DNA from: Cohaesibacter haloalkalitolerans
GTDB taxonomy: Bacteria; Pseudomonadota; Alphaproteobacteria; Rhizobiales; Cohaesibacteraceae
NCBI RefSeq assembly: GCF_003574655.1
Contig: NZ_QNUM01000007.1
Location: 124,001-188,000 of the forward strand
DNA: 64,000 nucleotides
Reading direction: 5' to 3'
Below, in pieces: positions 45,391 through 55,319 of the stretch (positions are counted from its first letter, which is position 1; every line of letters starts with the position of its first letter). The notes below the pieces were generated by a model. The model was given only the letters and a program-made list of their open reading frames with translations, was not told the origin of the DNA and did not search any database. Made by a program: the position numbers and the translations under genes.

Positions 45391-45639
45391 ATGGCAATCG
45401 CACCACAAGACCTCGAGCTTCTGGAAGCAGCCCGTTCCATCGCACTGGATGCGGAAGCAATTTCATCTAGCACCTGCACAATGGGCGTCGAAGCAACCTT
45501 TGCAAAACTTGATACGCAAATCCTCGCCTACAGCATTGGCCGCGACCGCGTGAACAGTGGTGCCGTTGGCTATGACTATCCCGTACTGATGGGTGCCATT
45601 GAGCAGGTTATTGCCGAAGACAAGGCGGCCTGCCGCTAA
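45391..45639 (+). CDS. Small hypothetical protein
   Basis: 82 residues, not recognised. ATG 45391 is preceded by AGGAGAATACT, a good ribosome site. The sequence is acidic and helical in its first half (APQDLELLEAARSIALDAEAISSS), without signal peptide or membrane segment, and has two cysteines (Cys29 and Cys81). It is convergent with the GntR gene, overlapping it by 4 bases at the stop codons. Codon use looks ordinary for the region. Confidence 0.6.
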   Translation: MAIAPQDLELLEAARSIALDAEAISSSTCTMGVEATFAKLDTQILAYSIGRDRVNSGAVGYDYPVLMGAIEQVIAEDKAACR

Positions 45640-46409
45640 AAGGTTCCGGCAAACGTATAGCTGGCCCGATAGCTCATTCGCATACGGGCGACCGGCGTAC
45701 CACCCTGCCCTTCCGTCAGGACCAGATCCTTGATCAACAGCGGATCGCCGGTTCTGATCCCGAGATATCGGGCCTCCTCCTGCGTCGCCCGAGCGACGGA
45801 AATGGTTATGCTGCCATGAAAATAGGGGCTTTTCTGCAACAGCCTCAGGCAGGGCGCCGAATGGTCTGGCATCTCTCCTTCTCTCCCCGAAGAAGCATCA
45901 CGGCGGATCCAGGTCTGTTCAAACTGGAATGGCTGGTCGTTGGCATAATGTACCCCTTCCAGCTTGAGAGCCTCGGGCGCTTCACCAGTGGCGCCTTCGT
46001 CCTGTAGCATTTCCGGCAAGGGGCAGGCTTCCCGCTTCAACGATACATATTTGTGAGTCTTGCCCGTAGACGTCACCTCGCGACAGGGAAACTGGAATCT
46101 CAGATTGACGATCCGTTCGCTGCCATCGCGTACCCGGCTTCCGGCCTTGCGTTTGCGATCAATGATCTGTTCATCCGCCAACTCGGTCAAGGCGCGGTTG
46201 ACCGTCGCTCTGGCGCAGTCAAATTGCGCTGCAAGATCGATCTCCGAGGGCAACAGATAACCCGGAGGCCACTGCTTGCTGCGGATCATGGCTGCGACAT
46301 GCTCCTTGATCTCATGATAGCCGTTCTTTTTCACCAGAATGATGCTTCCTGTGAGAGCCAGTCCCGGGTGGCTTTTAGCACCCGGGAGCAAAGTATATGA
46401 AGCGGTCAA
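45636..46409 (-). CDS. GntR/HutC-family transcriptional regulator (UTRA)
   Basis: Regulator of up to 257 residues. Winged helix at about residues 30-95 (IKEHVAAMIRSKQWPPGYLLPSEIDLAAQFDCARATVNRALTEL), then UTRA domain with VHYANDQPFQFEQTWIRRD and LGIRTGDPLLIKDLVLT. The wording PPGYLLPSE..RATVNRAL is HutC-like, but no hut genes are near. The start is uncertain: ATG 46409 or GTG 46334, the latter with AGGAAG upstream and a better family fit. The inverted repeat at 46526-46557 is a possible site. Confidence 0.85.
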   Translation of the reverse strand: MTASYTLLPGAKSHPGLALTGSIILVKKNGYHEIKEHVAAMIRSKQWPPGYLLPSEIDLAAQFDCARATVNRALTELADEQIIDRKRKAGSRVRDGSERIVNLRFQFPCREVTSTGKTHKYVSLKREACPLPEMLQDEGATGEAPEALKLEGVHYANDQPFQFEQTWIRRDASSGREGEMPDHSAPCLRLLQKSPYFHGSITISVARATQEEARYLGIRTGDPLLIKDLVLTEGQGGTPVARMRMSYRASYTFAGTF

Positions 46410-46735
46410 TTGGGCGTCATTCTACAGACTTGCATCTCTTCTACTATGAGTTACGTCAATTCAATTTTTGACAATCATCAATTGCAGCGATGCATTAGAG
46501 AATGACTATGCCAAATCTCTGAATGTGGTATGATTTACTCTCCTTATTCTCATACCAATCATAAGAGAGCTGTCAGGTTCACCTTGGTTGGCTCTCCAAA
46601 GAAGGATTGGCATCAAGCGCGGCAGGTGTCGGCGTCATCTCCATGAGCCCGCCCCTTCCCTTTCGCCGTGGCTTGCTTTTGCTTCCCATTGGCGGCAGAC
46701 TTTGATCGCAACTCACTGACAGAAGGAGACCGGGA
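46410..46735. other. Divergent intergenic region gntR / GFA-family gene
   Basis: 326 bases with no supported gene. It contains an 8-bp-arm inverted repeat at 46526-46557 and the AAGGAG site of the downstream TTG-started gene. Confidence 0.5.
46526..46557. promoter_or_regulatory. Inverted repeat TGGTATGA-N16-TCATACCA, candidate GntR operator
   Basis: Perfect 8-bp arms separated by 16 bases in the promoter region between gntR and the GFA-family gene. The TGGTAT/ATACCA core resembles HutC-family half sites, but the spacing is wider than usual. Role inferred. Confidence 0.4.
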
Positions 46736-47164
46736 TTGATCAAGCCGGGACATACTTACAACGCCGCCTGCCATTGCGGCAGCATCAAATACAGGGTCAC
46801 CATTTCCAAGGATGACAAGCCACCCCGTCGCTGTACCTGCTCCATATGCAGGATGCGTGGAGCTGCTGCGGTTTCGACACCACTCGATGGCATCGAGTTT
46901 CTGGAAGGGAAAGAGTTCCTCACCCTCTATCAATTCGGCACCATGACAGCGGAGCATTATTTCTGCTCAAAATGCGGCATCTACACCCATCACAAGCGTC
47001 GCTCCAATCCGGACGAATATGGCATCAACGTCGCCTGCATAGAGGGCGTCAGCCCGTTCGACTTTGACGAAATCCTGGTTCATGACGGTGTCAACCATCC
47101 AAGAGACAATGCTGGAAAGGCGCGGCTGGCAGGTATCTTGCGCTATAAACGGTATGATGAATAA
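46736..47164 (+). CDS. GFA/CENP-V family zinc-binding protein
   Basis: 142-residue protein of the glutathione-dependent formaldehyde-activating (Gfa-like) fold. The zinc cysteines appear as AACHCGSIKY near the start, CTCSICRMRG (about 33-42) and YFCSKCGIYTHHKR in the middle. Start is TTG 46736 with AAGGAG eight bases upstream; no ATG fits. Most family members are not proven to act on formaldehyde. It is divergent from the GntR regulator, which may control it. Confidence 0.83.
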   Translation: MIKPGHTYNAACHCGSIKYRVTISKDDKPPRRCTCSICRMRGAAAVSTPLDGIEFLEGKEFLTLYQFGTMTAEHYFCSKCGIYTHHKRRSNPDEYGINVACIEGVSPFDFDEILVHDGVNHPRDNAGKARLAGILRYKRYDE

Positions 47165-47274
47165 GCCATTTTCAACAAAGAAGACGATTTTTGAATTAAA
47201 AATGAATTCGACATGAACCTTTTTCGGTTGCATCGCGTCCACTGGGTATAGCGAGCAACCGAAAAGGAAATACA

Positions 47275-47934
47275 ATGTCCAGCAAGAAATTCATTTTCAC
47301 CGCCCTCGTCGCCACTTCTGTCCTCAGCGGCGCAGCCCTGCTGCCGGTCGCGGCCAATGCCGCCGACTGGATCGAAAAAGTCGAGATCAAGCCAACCGGG
47401 ATTGATCTGGCCCAGGTTCAGGTCTCAGCCAATGCCTCCGGCTACACGGCGATCAAGAGCACCCACCATGACTTCATCCTGCACCTTTACGCCAAGGCCA
47501 CCAACGGCGAACGGATTGTCGCGATGGAGGTGATGATGTCCCACGGCGCCCGGTACTGGGAAGGCAGCCCTGCGGATACATGGTCCACGCGCCTTGAAAA
47601 CCGCGAAGTGGGCGCAGGGACCAAGCGCACTGTCTCCCGTGACTTCATCGCCAAGAATGTGCCTCTGAGCAAAGTCAAGTGGAACGGCTCCGACCCGAGA
47701 CAACGGTGCGAGCTGAACCTGCAACATCTCAAGAAGCAGGGCATGACCACGATGCAGGTTCTTAGCCAGCCGCGTCACGTCAAGGCCTACGCCAAGATCA
47801 GCCTTGATGCCGTGGCCGCCAAGCGCAAGAAGGCAGAGAACCACAACTGGGACTTCAAGAGCACAGCATGGCAACGGGACGGCGAAGTCTATGAAGTCGA
47901 TGTTTTATGCAACGCAGGCCTTGGCAAGCCTTGA
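47275..47934 (+). CDS. Secreted hypothetical protein
   Basis: 219 residues with a clear signal peptide (KFIFTALVATSVLSGAALLPVAANA, cleavage near residue 30). The mature part is basic, with TRLENREVGAGTKRTVSRDFI and two cysteines (in RQRCELNL and VDVLCNAGL) that could form a disulfide. No domain recognised. AAGGAAATACA precedes the start. It ends in the shared terminator opposite nqrF. Confidence 0.7.
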   Translation: MSSKKFIFTALVATSVLSGAALLPVAANAADWIEKVEIKPTGIDLAQVQVSANASGYTAIKSTHHDFILHLYAKATNGERIVAMEVMMSHGARYWEGSPADTWSTRLENREVGAGTKRTVSRDFIAKNVPLSKVKWNGSDPRQRCELNLQHLKKQGMTTMQVLSQPRHVKAYAKISLDAVAAKRKKAENHNWDFKSTAWQRDGEVYEVDVLCNAGLGKP

Positions 47935-47965
47935 TCGGCGGCCAGCCCCTCCCCGGGAGCCCAAA

Positions 47966-47999
47966 AGAAAAGGCCGAAGCATCTCTGCTCCGGCCTTCC
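47966..47999 (-). terminator. Terminator of the nqr operon (bidirectional)
   Basis: A strong hairpin with outer stem AAGGCCG/CGGCCTT and inner AGC/GCT pairing is flanked by AAAAGAAA on the left, giving TTTCTTTT on the minus strand. It lies between the convergent stops of the secreted protein (47934) and nqrF (48023). Confidence 0.8.
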
Positions 48000-48022
48000 T
48001 TGTCTCTTCTCTTGGACCGGCG

Positions 48023-49243
48023 TTAGCCGCCAAAGTCGTCGAGCATGATGTCTTCGCGATCAACGCCCAGATCGAGCAGCATGTTGATCACGGACTGGTT
48101 CATGATCGGAGGACCGCACATGTAGTATTCGCAGTCTTCCGGTGCTTCATGATCACGCAGATACTGTTCGTAGAGAACGTTGTGAATGAAGCCGGTGTAG
48201 CCGGTCCAGTTGTCATCCGGCAGCGCATCCGACAAGGCAACATGCCAAGTGAAGTTCGGATTTTCGGCTGCCAGCTGGTCGAAATCTTCAACAAAGAACA
48301 TTTCGCGCTTGGAACGGGCACCATACCAGAAGGTGATCTTGCGATCGGTCTTGATCCGCTTGAGCTGATCGAAGATGTGCGAACGCATCGGAGCCATACC
48401 GGCGCCACCACCGACGAAGATCATTTCCTTCTTGGTATCGCGGGCGAAGAACTCGCCGAACGGACCGGAAATTGTGACCTTGTCACCTGGCTTCAGGTTG
48501 AAGATATAGGAGGACATCTGCCCCGGAGGTACGTTCGGCTGCCCCGGAGGAGGCGAAGCGATACGTACGTTGAGCATGATGATGCCTTCTTCTTCAGGAT
48601 AGTTGGCCATGGAATAGGCGCGTTCGATGGGCTCATCAACCTTGGAAACATACTGCCACAGATTGAACTTGTCCCAGTCTTCACGATATTCCTCAGCAAC
48701 ATCGAAGTCCTTGTAGGCAACCTGATGAGCCGGAGCAGCAATCTGGATGTAACCACCGGCGCGGAAGTGAACATGTTCACCAGCCGGCAGTTCGAGCACC
48801 AGATTTTTGATGAAGGTCGCAACGTTGTCGTTGGACCGCACCGTGCATTCCCATTTCTTGACACCGAAGACCTCTTCAGGCACTTCGATCTTCATGTCCT
48901 GTTTGACAGCGACCTGACAGGAAAGGCGAGCGCCTTCCTTGGCTTCGCGCTTGGTGATGTGCGCCTCTTCGGTCGGCAGGATGGACCCGCCGCCTTCGAA
49001 GACCTTACACCGGCACTGAGCACAGGTGCCACCACCGCCACAGGCAGACGCCACGAAAATCTTCTGGCTCGCCAGTGCGCCCAGCAACTTGCCACCGGCG
49101 GGAACGGAAATGGTCTTTTCACCGTTGATGGTGATGTTCACATTACCCGTTGAGACCAGACGACTGCGGGCGAACAGAATGATCGCCACCAGAGCCAGAA
49201 CGATCAGGATAAAGAACGTGATGCCAAGGGCAAACTCTTCCAT
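48023..49243 (-). CDS. nqrF: Na+-translocating NADH:quinone reductase subunit F
   Basis: NADH-input subunit of 406 residues. One N-terminal helix (5-25) anchors it; the [2Fe-2S] domain has Cys68, Cys74, Cys77 and Cys109 ([11 protein letters not shown] and LSCQ). An FAD domain follows ([12 protein letters not shown]) and an NADH domain with [19 protein letters not shown] and [18 protein letters not shown]. Length matches Vibrio NqrF. It is last in nqrABCDEF, 13 bases after nqrE. Confidence 0.97.
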   Translation of the reverse strand: MEEFALGITFFILIVLALVAIILFARSRLVSTGNVNITINGEKTISVPAGGKLLGALASQKIFVASACGGGGTCAQCRCKVFEGGGSILPTEEAHITKREAKEGARLSCQVAVKQDMKIEVPEEVFGVKKWECTVRSNDNVATFIKNLVLELPAGEHVHFRAGGYIQIAAPAHQVAYKDFDVAEEYREDWDKFNLWQYVSKVDEPIERAYSMANYPEEEGIIMLNVRIASPPPGQPNVPPGQMSSYIFNLKPGDKVTISGPFGEFFARDTKKEMIFVGGGAGMAPMRSHIFDQLKRIKTDRKITFWYGARSKREMFFVEDFDQLAAENPNFTWHVALSDALPDDNWTGYTGFIHNVLYEQYLRDHEAPEDCEYYMCGPPIMNQSVINMLLDLGVDREDIMLDDFGG

Positions 49244-49256
49244 CTTATAGTCTCCC

Positions 49257-49865
49257 TTACAGCTTCACGCCGGAGAAAGCCATGAAGCCCATGGCCATCA
49301 ACCCTGCGGTGATGAACGTGACGCCAAGCCCTTGCAGGCCAGCCGGCACATCAGAATATTTAAGCTTCTCGCGAACACCTGCCATGGCAGTGATTGCCAG
49401 CGCCCAGCCAAGACCGGAAGCCACGCCGTAGACGGAACTTTCCGTGAAGGTATAATCTCGTTCCACCATGAACAACGAGCCACCCATAATGGCGCAGTTC
49501 ACCGTGATCAGCGGCAGGAAGATACCCAGAGCGTTGTAGAGCGCTGGGAAGAAGCGGTCGAGGATCATTTCAAGGATCTGCACCATAGCGGCGATGACGC
49601 CGATGTAGGAGATCAGACCGATGAAGGTCAGATCCACATTTTCGATGCCAAGCCAGGACAAGGCGCCCTCGGCCAGCAGGAAATGCAGGATCAGATTGTT
49701 GGCAGGGACCGTGATGGCCTGAACGACCGTAACGGAGATACCCAGACCGATTGCAGTTTCAACCTTCTTGGAAACGGCAAGGAAGGTACACATGCCAAGG
49801 AAGAAGGACAGGGCAAGGTTCTCAAGAAAGATCGCCTTGACTGCGAGTGAAATGAGACCTTCCAT
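49257..49865 (-). CDS. nqrE: Na+-translocating NADH:quinone reductase subunit E
   Basis: Membrane subunit of 202 residues with six helices. It carries one of the two cysteine pairs that bind the intramembrane iron: Cys26 in [14 protein letters not shown] and the Cys of [13 protein letters not shown]. It forms with NqrD a pseudo-symmetric pair in the sodium channel. Two bases separate it from nqrD. Confidence 0.97.
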   Translation of the reverse strand: MEGLISLAVKAIFLENLALSFFLGMCTFLAVSKKVETAIGLGISVTVVQAITVPANNLILHFLLAEGALSWLGIENVDLTFIGLISYIGVIAAMVQILEMILDRFFPALYNALGIFLPLITVNCAIMGGSLFMVERDYTFTESSVYGVASGLGWALAITAMAGVREKLKYSDVPAGLQGLGVTFITAGLMAMGFMAFSGVKL

Positions 49866-49867
49866 TC

Positions 49868-50524
49868 TTAGTGGCCTCCCTCTTGTTTAATGATGGAGAA
49901 GTCACGTGCTTCCACCTGCTCCGGCTTCCAGGTACGGAAGATCCAGATGATCATGCCGATGATGAAGAAGGCGCTCGGCGGCAGCAGCAACAGACCATTT
50001 GGCACATACCAGCCACCGTTGTTCACGGTTTTCAGGATGGTGATGCCGAACAGCGAGCCCGAACCGAACAGTTCGCGCACGATACCAACGAGCAGCAGAA
50101 TGAAGGAATAGCCGAGACCGTTCCCGATACCGTCCAGGAAACTCGCCACCGGCGGGTTCTTCATGGCGTAGGCTTCTGCGCGGCCCATCACGATGCAGTT
50201 GGTGATAATCAGACCGACGAAAACCGACAAAGTCTTTGAAATCTCGAAGGCATAGGCCTTGAGGATCTGGTCAACCAGGATCACCAGTGACGCGATGATG
50301 ACCATCTGCGCAATGATGCGGATGTTGTTCGGAATATGATTGCGGATCATCGAGATGAACAGGTTGGAAAACGCCGTCACCAGCGTAACCGACAAGGCCA
50401 TCACGAATGCCACTTTCAGGGACGAGGTCACGGCAAGAGCGGAACAGATGCCCAGAACCTGCAGTGTGATCGGGTTATTATCGACCAACGGGTCGATCAA
50501 CATACTATTCTTGTGCTCAGCCAT
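49868..50524 (-). CDS. nqrD: Na+-translocating NADH:quinone reductase subunit D
   Basis: Membrane subunit of 218 residues, homologous to NqrE. Key features are [16 protein letters not shown] with one iron-ligand cysteine, and [18 protein letters not shown] with the second. [17 protein letters not shown] follows as in RnfE/NqrD. Its start overlaps the nqrC stop by one base. Confidence 0.97.
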   Translation of the reverse strand: MAEHKNSMLIDPLVDNNPITLQVLGICSALAVTSSLKVAFVMALSVTLVTAFSNLFISMIRNHIPNNIRIIAQMVIIASLVILVDQILKAYAFEISKTLSVFVGLIITNCIVMGRAEAYAMKNPPVASFLDGIGNGLGYSFILLLVGIVRELFGSGSLFGITILKTVNNGGWYVPNGLLLLPPSAFFIIGMIIWIFRTWKPEQVEARDFSIIKQEGGH

Positions 50525-51339
50525 TAGACCGTCCCTTCTTTGAGATTATCAAGGAAGCGCTTGAAGCCCTGGTCACCCATCCAGAAATGGATCAGGTTGT
50601 CGACACCACGGCTGGTCAGCGTCGCACCGGCCAGACTGTCGATATGATAGTCGGCGGTGGCTGCTGTCGGAGCTCCTTTGGCAACAGAGATTTTCACGCT
50701 GCCATCATCGCCATAGATCTTCTTGCCCGGCCAGAGAGCCTTCCAGCGGGGGTTGTCAACCTCGGCACCGAGACCCGGGGTTTCGCCCTGTTCGTAGAAC
50801 TGGAAGCCGGCAACTTCGTTACCGTCAGCCTTGAGGGCCACAAAGCCGTACATCGTGGACCACAGACCATAGCCATGAACCGGCAGGATGATCTTGTCGA
50901 TTGCACCAGCGTCATCACGGATCAGATAGACCGATGCCAGTTTGGCCTGACGGCCAATACCAGCGATATCTTCTGCCGGTTTGATCGACTGGGCAGGATC
51001 CTTGGCGGCGCTGCGCTGGTCGTAGGTTGCGGGATCGGCAGCATCAGAGAATTTGCCGGTCTCGATGTCCACGAGGCGAGCCTCGATCTTCTCGTTGAAG
51101 GTCTTGTTGATGTTGACACCCGGCTGATAAAGGCCGGCGACCTCGAGAATGTTACGACGCTTGTCGAGCACCTTGTTTTCTGCCTGAACGGGTCTCAGGG
51201 CCACGGCTGCGGCCGACACGATCATGGAACAGAACAGACAAAGAGCGACAGCGACGATAACCGTCTTCACAGGATTGTCTGCTGGCGTCGCCAGAAAACG
51301 TCCCCATGGACCAAGTTTCTTATCTGTTGCCTCAGGCAT
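50524..51339 (-). CDS. nqrC: Na+-translocating NADH:quinone reductase subunit C (covalent FMN)
   Basis: Subunit of 271 residues starting at ATG 51339 ([15 protein letters not shown]), which overlaps the nqrB end by 8 bases. One N-terminal helix (25-48) is followed by a periplasmic FMN domain. Thr240 in [14 protein letters not shown] is the expected attachment site for FMN by ApbE. ApbE is encoded nearby in divergent orientation. Confidence 0.96.
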   Translation of the reverse strand: MPEATDKKLGPWGRFLATPADNPVKTVIVAVALCLFCSMIVSAAAVALRPVQAENKVLDKRRNILEVAGLYQPGVNINKTFNEKIEARLVDIETGKFSDAADPATYDQRSAAKDPAQSIKPAEDIAGIGRQAKLASVYLIRDDAGAIDKIILPVHGYGLWSTMYGFVALKADGNEVAGFQFYEQGETPGLGAEVDNPRWKALWPGKKIYGDDGSVKISVAKGAPTAATADYHIDSLAGATLTSRGVDNLIHFWMGDQGFKRFLDNLKEGTV

Positions 51340-52540
51340 TGCGAGCAGCCCTCCGCTTGATGTTGGCGCGCACCACGAAGTAGTCGATGAGCGGCGCAAA
51401 GATGTTGCCGAACAGGATCGCGAGCATCATGCCTTCCGGGAAAGCCGGGTTGACGACGCGGATCATGATGACCATGAAACCGATCAGGAAACCGTACCAG
51501 AAGCGACCCGGGTTGGTCTGGGCAGCGGAAACTGGTTCCGTGACCATGAAGACCAGACCGAATGCCCAGCCACCGAGCACCATGTGCCACCAGAAAGGCA
51601 TGGCAAACATCGGGTTGGTGTCAGAGCCGATCAGGTTGAACATTGCCGAGAATACGACAGTACCAGCAACACAGCCAGCGATCAGACGCCAGTTGGCGAT
51701 GCGGGTATAGACCAGAACGACGCCGCCGATGAGAGCCGCCAGAGCGGATGTTTCACCCATGGAACCCTGCATGATGCCAAAGAAGGCATCCCACCAGGTC
51801 AGGCCCATGTCGTTCAGTGCCTGTGTCCCGTGCAGGGCAGCAGCACCCAGCGCGGTAGCGCCTGTGAAGCCGTCAACCGGGGTCCAGATCGCATCACCGG
51901 ACATGGCTGCCGGATAGGCGAAATAGAGGAAGGCACGACCGACCAGAGCGGGGTTGAGGAAGTTCTTGCCGGTGCCGCCGAACACTTCCTTGCCCATCAG
52001 CACGCCGAAGATGATGCCGATAGACACCATCCAGAGCGGGGTGGAGGCAGGAACGATCAGGGCATAGAGCATGGAGGTCACGAAGAAGCCTTCGTTGATC
52101 TCATGCCCGCGCACGATGGCGAAGATCACTTCCACGATGCCGCCTGCGGCCAGCGTGAAGATGTAGATCGGCAGGAAGTAGAGCAGACCATGCACCAGAT
52201 TGGCGAAGATGCTGTTCGGATCAAAGCCGATGCCGAGCAGGTTGATCACCCAGGCGCGCCATCCGGCGACCTCGGACAAGCCCATGCTGGCAATGGCTGA
52301 GTTGGTCTGATAGCCGGTATTGTAAAGAGCCATCAGAACACAGGGGAATGTGGCGATCACCACATAGGACATGACACGCTTCAGATCGATGTCGTCACGC
52401 GCGTGAGGCGCGGCACGGGTCACCATCTTTGGCGTGTAGATGAAGGATTCCACCATTTCGTAAAGGGCGAAATACCGATGCAGCTTACCGCCTTTATGGA
52501 AATGCGGCTCAATGCTGTCGAAGAAATTGCGCAGACCCAA
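51332..52540 (-). CDS. nqrB: Na+-translocating NADH:quinone reductase subunit B (covalent FMN)
   Basis: Largest membrane subunit, 402 residues with about ten helices. Thr229 in DGFTGATALG is the FMN attachment site; GKEVFGGTGKNFLNPALVGRAF and the terminal [14 protein letters not shown] are typical. NqrB contributes to the sodium pathway and binds riboflavin and quinone. It begins 3 bases after the nqrA stop. Confidence 0.97.
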   Translation of the reverse strand: MGLRNFFDSIEPHFHKGGKLHRYFALYEMVESFIYTPKMVTRAAPHARDDIDLKRVMSYVVIATFPCVLMALYNTGYQTNSAIASMGLSEVAGWRAWVINLLGIGFDPNSIFANLVHGLLYFLPIYIFTLAAGGIVEVIFAIVRGHEINEGFFVTSMLYALIVPASTPLWMVSIGIIFGVLMGKEVFGGTGKNFLNPALVGRAFLYFAYPAAMSGDAIWTPVDGFTGATALGAAALHGTQALNDMGLTWWDAFFGIMQGSMGETSALAALIGGVVLVYTRIANWRLIAGCVAGTVVFSAMFNLIGSDTNPMFAMPFWWHMVLGGWAFGLVFMVTEPVSAAQTNPGRFWYGFLIGFMVIMIRVVNPAFPEGMMLAILFGNIFAPLIDYFVVRANIKRRAARNA

Positions 52541-52543
52541 GGC

Positions 52544-53893
52544 TTAGCCCTCTTTTTCGATTTTGGCGAGATTGGCTCGCAGCGCTTCGCCATACTCATA
52601 TTTCGAGTGACAGATGAAGGTGCAGAGTGCCAGATCTTCTTCATCCAGTTCCAGAGCGCCCAGTTTCTGTGCCAGATCGGTGTCCAGCGTCAGCAATGCC
52701 TTGAGCAACTGGGTCGGCAACACATCCAGAGGAACCACGCCTTCATAGCTGCCGAACGGCACCATGGCACGACGGCCACCGCGCAGGTTGGTGCCGAAAG
52801 CAAATTTCTTGCCGGCGCCAAACAGGGCAGACAGATGAACATTGGTGAAGGACCAGTAGTTCATGGAAGGATAGCCCCAACCAAGAACGCGCTGTTTGGT
52901 GTCTTCTTCCATCAGGGTCAGCTGCGTGGCAGAACGGGTCAGATAGGCGAATGTGCCTTCAGCCGTCTTGCCGGAAAGAACAGACCCGGAAACGACACGG
53001 CAGTTGATGCCGATTTCGATTTCACCGGCGGTCAGTTCATCCGTGGAGGCCCCGACGCGGGTCTTGACCAGACGCGGCTTGGTTGCCAGCGGGCCGCAGA
53101 TGGCAATCGTGCGGTCCGTATCGATCTTGCCCGTCAGGAAGAGGTTGCCAATGGCAATCACATCCGCATAGTTGATGGACCAGACGGTCTTTCCTGTGGT
53201 CACGGGATCGAGAAAATGGATGTGTGTCCCTGCCAGACCGGCAGGATGCGGACCGGAGAAGGTTTCGAAAACCGCCTTCTCGGTCGTGACACCGGGCATC
53301 TTTGCATCCGGCGAATGGCAGACGAATACGTGGCCGTCTGTCAGGGTCGAAAGCACATCGACACCGGCGCTGAAGGCTGCAGCGTTCTCGCCGATGATGA
53401 CGGCGGGGTCGGCAGCGAGCGGGTTGGTGTCCATCGCGGTGACAAAGATGGAATGAGGGACGGTACCCTGCAAAGGCACATAAGAATAAGGCCTTGTCTT
53501 GAGATAGGTCCACTGACCACTTTCATAGAGCCGCTTCTGGACATTCTCGCGCGGGAGGGCGCTGAGCTGTTCTGCAGGCGTCGACTCAAAGGTGATTTCT
53601 TCTTCCACCTCATCCAGTGCGATCACGATGGTCTCGAGCACACGACGTGCCCCGCGATTGATCGCCGAAACGGTCCCGCCACCTGGAGCCACATAGAGCA
53701 CTTCTTCGGAAGCTTTGTGCAAGAAGAGAGGCTGACCCTTCTTGACCTTGTCCCCTTCCGCAACCAGCATCTTGGGCTTCAGGCCGATGAAGTCCCGACC
53801 ATTCACAGCCACCTTGGTTATCTTTGGCCCCTCATGAATGGTCTGGACAGGAGCGCCTGTTATCGGCAGATCCAATCCTTTTTTTAGCTTCAT
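52544..53893 (-). CDS. nqrA: Na+-translocating NADH:quinone reductase subunit A
   Basis: Cytosolic subunit of 449 residues. ATG 53893 (MKLKKGLDLPITGAP) is the conserved N-terminus; the open frame upstream is not. VAEGDKVKKGQPLF, APGGGTVSAINRGARRVLETIVI, and FSGPHPAGLAGTHIHFLDPV are NqrA landmarks. It heads the nqr operon and is divergent from apbE. Confidence 0.97.
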   Translation of the reverse strand: MKLKKGLDLPITGAPVQTIHEGPKITKVAVNGRDFIGLKPKMLVAEGDKVKKGQPLFLHKASEEVLYVAPGGGTVSAINRGARRVLETIVIALDEVEEEITFESTPAEQLSALPRENVQKRLYESGQWTYLKTRPYSYVPLQGTVPHSIFVTAMDTNPLAADPAVIIGENAAAFSAGVDVLSTLTDGHVFVCHSPDAKMPGVTTEKAVFETFSGPHPAGLAGTHIHFLDPVTTGKTVWSINYADVIAIGNLFLTGKIDTDRTIAICGPLATKPRLVKTRVGASTDELTAGEIEIGINCRVVSGSVLSGKTAEGTFAYLTRSATQLTLMEEDTKQRVLGWGYPSMNYWSFTNVHLSALFGAGKKFAFGTNLRGGRRAMVPFGSYEGVVPLDVLPTQLLKALLTLDTDLAQKLGALELDEEDLALCTFICHSKYEYGEALRANLAKIEKEG

Positions 53894-54226
53894 AGCATAC
53901 CTTGACTGAATGAGTTTTACGGCGCCCCTCGCGCCAATGTACGGTGTTGTCCTAACAACCCCCCTCTTGCTAACGATGGAAATCAAACAATTCAAGTCAA
54001 TTTGCACCCAGATGGATGGCTTTTGCCATTGGTAGCAATTTGAATGGATAAAATGAAATAAATTTCCCCCGTTAGCCCACCCTCTCTTCCTTCAAACTGA
54101 TCAAAAAGACCTTGACTTCGGTCAAAGAAGAGACCAACTAACGCAACATGCCTTCTTTTTGGGCGGTAAATTTATGCTCAGCCCCTCTCAGGCTGCACTC
54201 GGTCGAAACAGCATTGAGGTTTTCCA
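53894..54226. other. Divergent promoter region nqr / apbE-nqrM
   Basis: 333 AT-rich bases between nqrA and apbE. They hold both promoters and the TTGAC-TTCG-GTCAA small hairpin at 54112-54125. No gene. The shared region would let one signal co-regulate the pump and its maturation genes. Confidence 0.55.
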
Positions 54227-55267
54227 TTGCGTTCGCTCTTCAGGCTCGCCCTGCTTGCTATCGGTCTGTTGGCTCTTGCCGGATGTGACCTTCTCCCTTC
54301 GAAGAAAAGTGACGAATATCAGCTCCGTGGCAACACCATGGGCACCAGTTACACCATCAAGGCGCTCAATGTGCGCGGCAAGGTGGATGACGAGACTCTC
54401 TATAATGACATCAAGAAGACGCTCGATGAAGCCAATGAAGCGCTGTCGAACTGGAAAAAAGAGTCGGAAATCTCCATCTTTAACAACAGCTCCTCAACCA
54501 GTTGGTTAAGTACTTCTGACAGGTTTCACGAAGTTCTGGCCGAAGCCCAGATCATCCACAAGCTGAGTGGCGGCCGATTCGATATCACCGTTTCACCGCT
54601 TGTCGACCTGTGGGGATTTGGCCCGGCCGACAACAAGAACCCGCCGACCAAAGAGCAGATCGCCGAGGCGATGGCCAATGTGGGCCAGACCGAATTGCTT
54701 GAGGTCAAGGACAATCCACCGATGGTCCGCAAGAACAAACCGGGCGTCACCATCACTCTGGGCGCCATTGCAAAGGGATATAGTGCAGATTTGATCAGCC
54801 GTACCCTTGCGAAGCACGACATTACGAATTATCTCGTAGAGATAGGCGGCGACCTGATGGTGCATGGCCTGAACGAATTGGGTGAACCCTGGCAGATCGG
54901 CGTTGAAAAACCCGACGAGGCCGGACGCTCGGTTCAGCTGGTCCTCCCGGTACGCGATATGGGTATTGCAACATCTGGAGATTACCGCAACTTCTACTTC
55001 ACTGATGAGGGACAGCGCATGTCTCACATCATCGACCCGACGACCGGCAAACCGGTCACGCACAATCTCGCTTCGGTCACGGTGCTGGCGCCAAATGGCA
55101 TGCGCGCCGATGGCTGGGCAACCGCACTTCTCGTGCTGGGCGAAAAAGAGGGACGGGCTCTGGCTGACAAGCTGGACATTCCGGCCTATTTCATTCGCCG
55201 CGAGGAAAGCGGATTTGTCACATCTAGCAGCAAAGCCTTTGATGCTCTGATGGCGGCTGAAAAATGA
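54227..55267 (+). CDS. apbE: FAD:protein FMN transferase
   Basis: Flavin transferase of 346 residues that links FMN to threonines of NqrB and NqrC. Start is TTG 54227 with GAGG upstream, giving a lipoprotein signal (LLALAGC, lipobox Cys near residue 20). YQLRGNTMGTSYTIKAL, GGRFDITVSPLVDLWGFG, GVTITLGAIAKGYSADL, VEIGGDLMVHG, and HIIDPTTGKPV with LASVTVLAPNGMRADGWATALLVLG are all classical ApbE motifs. It is followed 52 bases later by nqrM. Confidence 0.95.
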   Translation: MRSLFRLALLAIGLLALAGCDLLPSKKSDEYQLRGNTMGTSYTIKALNVRGKVDDETLYNDIKKTLDEANEALSNWKKESEISIFNNSSSTSWLSTSDRFHEVLAEAQIIHKLSGGRFDITVSPLVDLWGFGPADNKNPPTKEQIAEAMANVGQTELLEVKDNPPMVRKNKPGVTITLGAIAKGYSADLISRTLAKHDITNYLVEIGGDLMVHGLNELGEPWQIGVEKPDEAGRSVQLVLPVRDMGIATSGDYRNFYFTDEGQRMSHIIDPTTGKPVTHNLASVTVLAPNGMRADGWATALLVLGEKEGRALADKLDIPAYFIRREESGFVTSSSKAFDALMAAEK

Positions 55268-55319
55268 TCAATGGCTGTCAGGCACAGACGGTGCCCAAGT
55301 CAGCATGGAGGTTTTAAAG

